Shown here one piece after another: positions 19,039 to 21,905 of a DNA stretch of 21,905 nucleotides. The first letter of the stretch is position 1. Every line of letters begins with the position of its first letter. The position numbers and the translations under genes are program-made. The DNA is from a virus. The notes beneath the pieces are model-generated. The model saw nothing but the letters and a program-made list of their open reading frames with translations, was not told the DNA's origin and did no database searches. The stretch lies in IMG/VR virus record IMGVR_UViG_3300008055_001149, positions 1-21,905 of that record; one strand, written 5' to 3'.

Positions 19039-20010
19039 ATGAACGTGTTAGTAACAGGATCACACGGATACATTGGCTCTGTTCTTTGTAAGGAGTTGAC
19101 GGAGACTGGATACACAGTTTATGCTTGTGATAATAAGCAAGTGCTGGGTGGTGATTTTAGATTCCTTAAATGCGTTTATAAAGAATCTTTCGAGGATGAC
19201 AGAATCATACAAATGATTCTCAATAACAATATTCAAACAATCTTTCACCTCGCAGCTAGTAGTTTACTTGGTCCCAGTGCTACTGATCCTCTTTTGTACT
19301 ACTGGAATAATACAGCAAAAACAATTACATTCCTTCACAAACTAGCAAGCGTGGGCTGGAAAGGCCACATTATCTTCTCTAGCACAGCAGCTGTGTATGG
19401 TGATCAACCTGATCCTGTAACAGAGACAAGTCCACTCAATCCATGCAACCATTATGGTAAGAGCAAGCTAATGTGTGAGCATGCGTTGTCGATAGCTAAA
19501 ATGTATGGGATAAAGACAACAATATTCCGTTATTTTAATGTTGCAGGAGCCTTCGATGATATTGGACAAGATTCAGGAGAACCGCATATTATTTCAAGGA
19601 TATGTAATGCAGCGCGTCCGTTTTTTAATGTTGAAGCTCGTGTTGATGCCCCTCTTACTATTTTTGGTAACGATTATCCCACTTTTGATGGTACTTGCAT
19701 TCGCGACTATCTTCATGTACGTGATGTATGTCGTGCGCAAATTCATGCAATGGACAGTAATGTTGTGGGAACATACAACCTGGGAACGTTTGAAGGAACG
19801 TCGACGCGAACATTGGTAGAGTTGTTTAAAGAAGTTAATCACGTTAGAGTGCCGTTGGTGTATGGTGCAAGACGTGAGGGTGATCCAGCTTTCCTTGTAG
19901 CTGATCCTAAGAGGTTTGTTGATACTGGGTTCAAATACATGTATAGTAACATACCATACATACTAACATCAGCATGGCATTATTATAAAGGAAAATATAA
20001 TGGGTTTTGA
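19039..20010 (+). CDS. NAD-dependent sugar epimerase, GalE-like SDR
   Basis: The 323-aa protein begins MNVLVTGSHGYIGS with the GxxGxxG NAD-binding loop and an acidic Asp31 for the adenosine ribose. It has the catalytic triad region SSTAAVYG (about 114-121) and Tyr139-x-x-x-Lys143 in HYGKSK, RYFNVAGA, and YPTFDGTCIRDYLHVRDV, a strong UDP-glucose 4-epimerase signature. It would epimerise an NDP-hexose (for example UDP-glucose to UDP-galactose), or an NDP-heptose given the neighbours. It starts one base after the nucleotidyltransferase stop and overlaps the glycosyltransferase by 11 bases. Substrate cannot be fixed from sequence alone. Confidence 0.88.
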   Translation: MNVLVTGSHGYIGSVLCKELTETGYTVYACDNKQVLGGDFRFLKCVYKESFEDDRIIQMILNNNIQTIFHLAASSLLGPSATDPLLYYWNNTAKTITFLHKLASVGWKGHIIFSSTAAVYGDQPDPVTETSPLNPCNHYGKSKLMCEHALSIAKMYGIKTTIFRYFNVAGAFDDIGQDSGEPHIISRICNAARPFFNVEARVDAPLTIFGNDYPTFDGTCIRDYLHVRDVCRAQIHAMDSNVVGTYNLGTFEGTSTRTLVELFKEVNHVRVPLVYGARREGDPAFLVADPKRFVDTGFKYMYSNIPYILTSAWHYYKGKYNGF

Positions 20011-20998
20011 AGTGAATGAGATTTCCGCTAACTCAAAAGGCGGAACAGAGTTAATGCGTATGGGTCTTGAGGAAAGACTCGATCCTGAGCTGTTAGATAA
20101 TTTTCAAATTATCTGCTCTCGTGTTCGTCAGATCGAAGAAGATAAAATTCGTGTATATTGGTTGCACGACTTACCAGAAGACCCTGAAACAAATCACCTA
20201 AAACAATCCTCAAGTAGAGATCGATTTCACAAAATGGTGTTCTGTGGAAACTGGCAATATACCCGTTACCGTGATTACCTAGGTGTTCCCCACAACGACT
20301 CTTGTATGGTGCTAGAAACGGCTATTACACCATTTGCAGTGGAAGAATTAATCAAGCCAAAGGAAACAATTCGTTTAGCTTACACATCAACACCACAACG
20401 TGGTTTGGAGTTACTTGTTCCTGTGTTTATTGAACTGTGTAAGAAACACGATAACATTGAACTAGATGTGTTCTCCAGCTTTAACATCTACGGTTGGAGT
20501 GAGTCAGATAAGCCTTTTGAGAAGCTTTTTGATATGTGTCGTGATCATCCAAAGATTCACTACCATGGTGCTCAACCAAACGATGTTGTTCGTGACGCAT
20601 TAAAGCAAACACATATCCTTGCCTACCCATCTATCTGGATGGAATGTAATAGCCGGAGTGTCATTGAAGCAATGAGTGCTGGTGCACTATGTGTACATCC
20701 CAACCTTGCTGGTCTTCCTGATACCTCTGGTGGAATGAACTTTATGTATCAATGGAACGATGATAAAGTAAAGCATGCAAATATATTTTATCAGATGCTT
20801 GACAACGCGATTCAAACCGTCCATCAAGAAGCGTTGCAAGACTACTTAAAACTTGTAAAGATCTATGCGGATTCACGTTACAGTTGGACGAAGGTAGCAT
20901 CACAGTGGAACGATTTGTTAGAAGGTTTAAACAAACAATACCCAACAGCTGAATCACGCAAACTACCAGGACTGATGTTTAACTATAAGGTTGGTTGA
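20000..20998 (+). CDS. GT4-like glycosyltransferase
   Basis: The 332-aa protein has a Rossmann-like C-terminal half with HILAYPSIWMECNSRSVIEA, where Glu215-x7-Glu223 is the GT4 catalytic/nucleotide-binding motif, followed by MSAGALCVHPNLAGLPDTSG. Earlier it shows KGGTELMRMGLEER (an acceptor-side loop), RVYWLHDLPED and AYTSTPQRGLELLVPVF, all typical of GT4 folds. It would transfer a sugar from an NDP donor to an unknown acceptor. There is no membrane segment. The start overlaps the epimerase by 11 bases with AAGGA upstream. Together with the neighbouring genes it suggests the activated sugar is used by the phage itself. Confidence 0.85.
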   Translation: MGFEVNEISANSKGGTELMRMGLEERLDPELLDNFQIICSRVRQIEEDKIRVYWLHDLPEDPETNHLKQSSSRDRFHKMVFCGNWQYTRYRDYLGVPHNDSCMVLETAITPFAVEELIKPKETIRLAYTSTPQRGLELLVPVFIELCKKHDNIELDVFSSFNIYGWSESDKPFEKLFDMCRDHPKIHYHGAQPNDVVRDALKQTHILAYPSIWMECNSRSVIEAMSAGALCVHPNLAGLPDTSGGMNFMYQWNDDKVKHANIFYQMLDNAIQTVHQEALQDYLKLVKIYADSRYSWTKVASQWNDLLEGLNKQYPTAESRKLPGLMFNYKVG

Positions 20999-21905
20999 TG
21001 ATTGTTACAAAGACACCTCTACGTGTAAGTTTCTTCGGTGGTGGAAGTGATATAGAGGCATTTTATAGTCAGCATGGTGGTGCTGTACTCACCTCCACCA
21101 TTGACAAGTACATAAGGTTAGCTGTTCAGCGTGTTGCTCGCCAGCACATTAAAGTAATGTACTCTAACGTTGAAAGAGTGCATAATGTTGAGAATGTGAA
21201 GCACGATAGAGTGCGTGAAAGTTTAAAGATATTAGGCATCCATAGCAACATCGAGATTGCTTCGTTTGCTGATATTCCAACAAAAGGAACAGGGCTAGGC
21301 TCTAGTTCTACATTTACTGTTGGTTTGTTACAAGCATTATCGGCCTACATTGGACTACCACGTGGTAGATATGACCTTGCTGAGCTTGCATGTGAGATTG
21401 AAATAGGAAAATGTGGTCAACAAATTGGTAAGCAAGACCAATATGCATCAACGTTTGGCGGGTTCAATTACATTACGTTCAATAGTAGCGGTATTGAGGT
21501 CATACCACTCAACATTAAGGATGGAGTTGTTGAACGTCTTTGTGATAACTTAATGTGTTTCTATACTGGCCAGACAAGAAATGCAACAGACATCCTTACT
21601 GATCAGGTAGGTAAGCTACAAAGGTCAGAAAAAGATACAGTGTTCCTAACAAAGGAGCTTGTTGATATTGCAAGGACAGCAACTGTAGAGATGCAAGCAG
21701 GCCGGCTTGACAATGTAGGACACTTGCTTGATGATGGATGGAGAATTAAGAAGAAGTTATCATCTGGAATTTCAAATCCTATGATAGATCAAATGTATGA
21801 AGATGCAAGGAATGCTGGTGCTCTTGGTGGTAAGATCCTTGGAGCAGGTGGTGGTGGGTATATGTTACTATATGTTCCACCTAAATACCAGACAGCAGTA
21901 GCTAA
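20998..21905 (+). CDS. GHMP kinase, heptose-7-phosphate kinase-like (3' end outside window)
   Basis: The ATG overlaps the TGA of the glycosyltransferase (TGATG) and the frame stays open to the window end, giving 302 codons. Three GHMP motifs are visible: TPLRVSFFGGGSD (6-18), the ATP loop PTKGTGLGSSSTF (94-106), and GGKILGAGGGGYML near the end. GKQDQYAS around 144-151 carries the acidic catalytic residue. The pattern is that of D-glycero-alpha-D-manno-heptose-7-phosphate kinase (HddA-type), which phosphorylates heptose 7-phosphate at C1; fucokinase-like sugars are an alternative. With the nucleotidyltransferase at 18555 it could make an NDP-heptose. Only a short C-terminal part should be missing. 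Confidence 0.88.
   Translation, partial: MIVTKTPLRVSFFGGGSDIEAFYSQHGGAVLTSTIDKYIRLAVQRVARQHIKVMYSNVERVHNVENVKHDRVRESLKILGIHSNIEIASFADIPTKGTGLGSSSTFTVGLLQALSAYIGLPRGRYDLAELACEIEIGKCGQQIGKQDQYASTFGGFNYITFNSSGIEVIPLNIKDGVVERLCDNLMCFYTGQTRNATDILTDQVGKLQRSEKDTVFLTKELVDIARTATVEMQAGRLDNVGHLLDDGWRIKKKLSSGISNPMIDQMYEDARNAGALGGKILGAGGGGYMLLYVPPKYQTAVA

Noticed and set aside
1-21905. tRNA genes, CRISPR arrays, IS elements, integrase or attachment sites.
   Set aside because: No cloverleaf-like T-loop and anticodon context, no regularly spaced repeats and no transposase or recombinase motifs were found by eye. A tRNA search program would be the decisive check.

Overview
The window looks like part of a T4-like (Tevenvirinae-related) tailed phage with a contractile tail, probably an environmental or aquatic virus of a Gram-negative bacterium. 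The evidence is a T4 gp61-type primase, ThyX, class Ia ribonucleotide reductase genes, a T4 late-promoter octamer, many small disordered phage proteins, and a two-component spanin pair (inner membrane plus outer-membrane lipoprotein). Every supported gene is on the + strand. Genes are tightly packed, with ATGA or TAATG overlaps at many junctions. No tRNA, IS element, integrase or CRISPR array was seen, and no gene-free stretch reaches 300 bases. The host genus cannot be read from the sequence.

Region 1 (1-7170) is a late/virion module: the C-terminus of a tail-fibre-like protein, a small Gly-rich protein with a T4-type capsid-targeting leader, several Lys/Glu-rich disordered proteins (one with an EF-hand loop), a complete Dps/ferritin-like protein, an abundant-type virion protein, a second fibre-like protein, and small T4-like conserved genes. 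A perfect TATAAATA late promoter lies at 920-927 and a one-mismatch version at 5019-5026.

Region 2 (7145-9411) is the lysis cassette, in the order i-spanin, o-spanin, GH19 endolysin, holin-like protein with a proline-rich tail, a small exported protein, and a coiled-coil protein with a C-terminal membrane anchor.

Region 3 (9459-15024) covers replication and nucleotide supply: primase, a small gene, thyX, nrdA (short, without an ATP-cone), a thioredoxin-like protein, an exported staphylococcal-nuclease-type nuclease, and nrdB. It closes with a Rho-independent terminator. The reductase genes and thioredoxin would supply dNDPs and ThyX would supply dTMP.

Region 4 (15048-18547) is an accessory island: a zinc-ribbon protein, a GIY-YIG protein, and a duplicated pair of small genes (a 66-aa protein and an 85-87-aa winged-helix protein). 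Each winged-helix gene has its own sigma70-type promoter, an inverted repeat near the start of transcription, and a terminator. Copy 2 still carries the last nine codons of the GIY-YIG gene. Copy 1 is split by a 451-aa gene of unknown function behind a late-promoter-like CTAAATA. This is the most unusual part of the window.

Region 5 (18555-21905) is a sugar module: a HxGH nucleotidyltransferase, a GalE-like epimerase, a GT4-like glycosyltransferase and a GHMP kinase resembling heptose-7-phosphate kinase, cut by the window end. Together they suggest synthesis and transfer of an NDP-activated sugar, possibly a heptose, to a host or virion surface.
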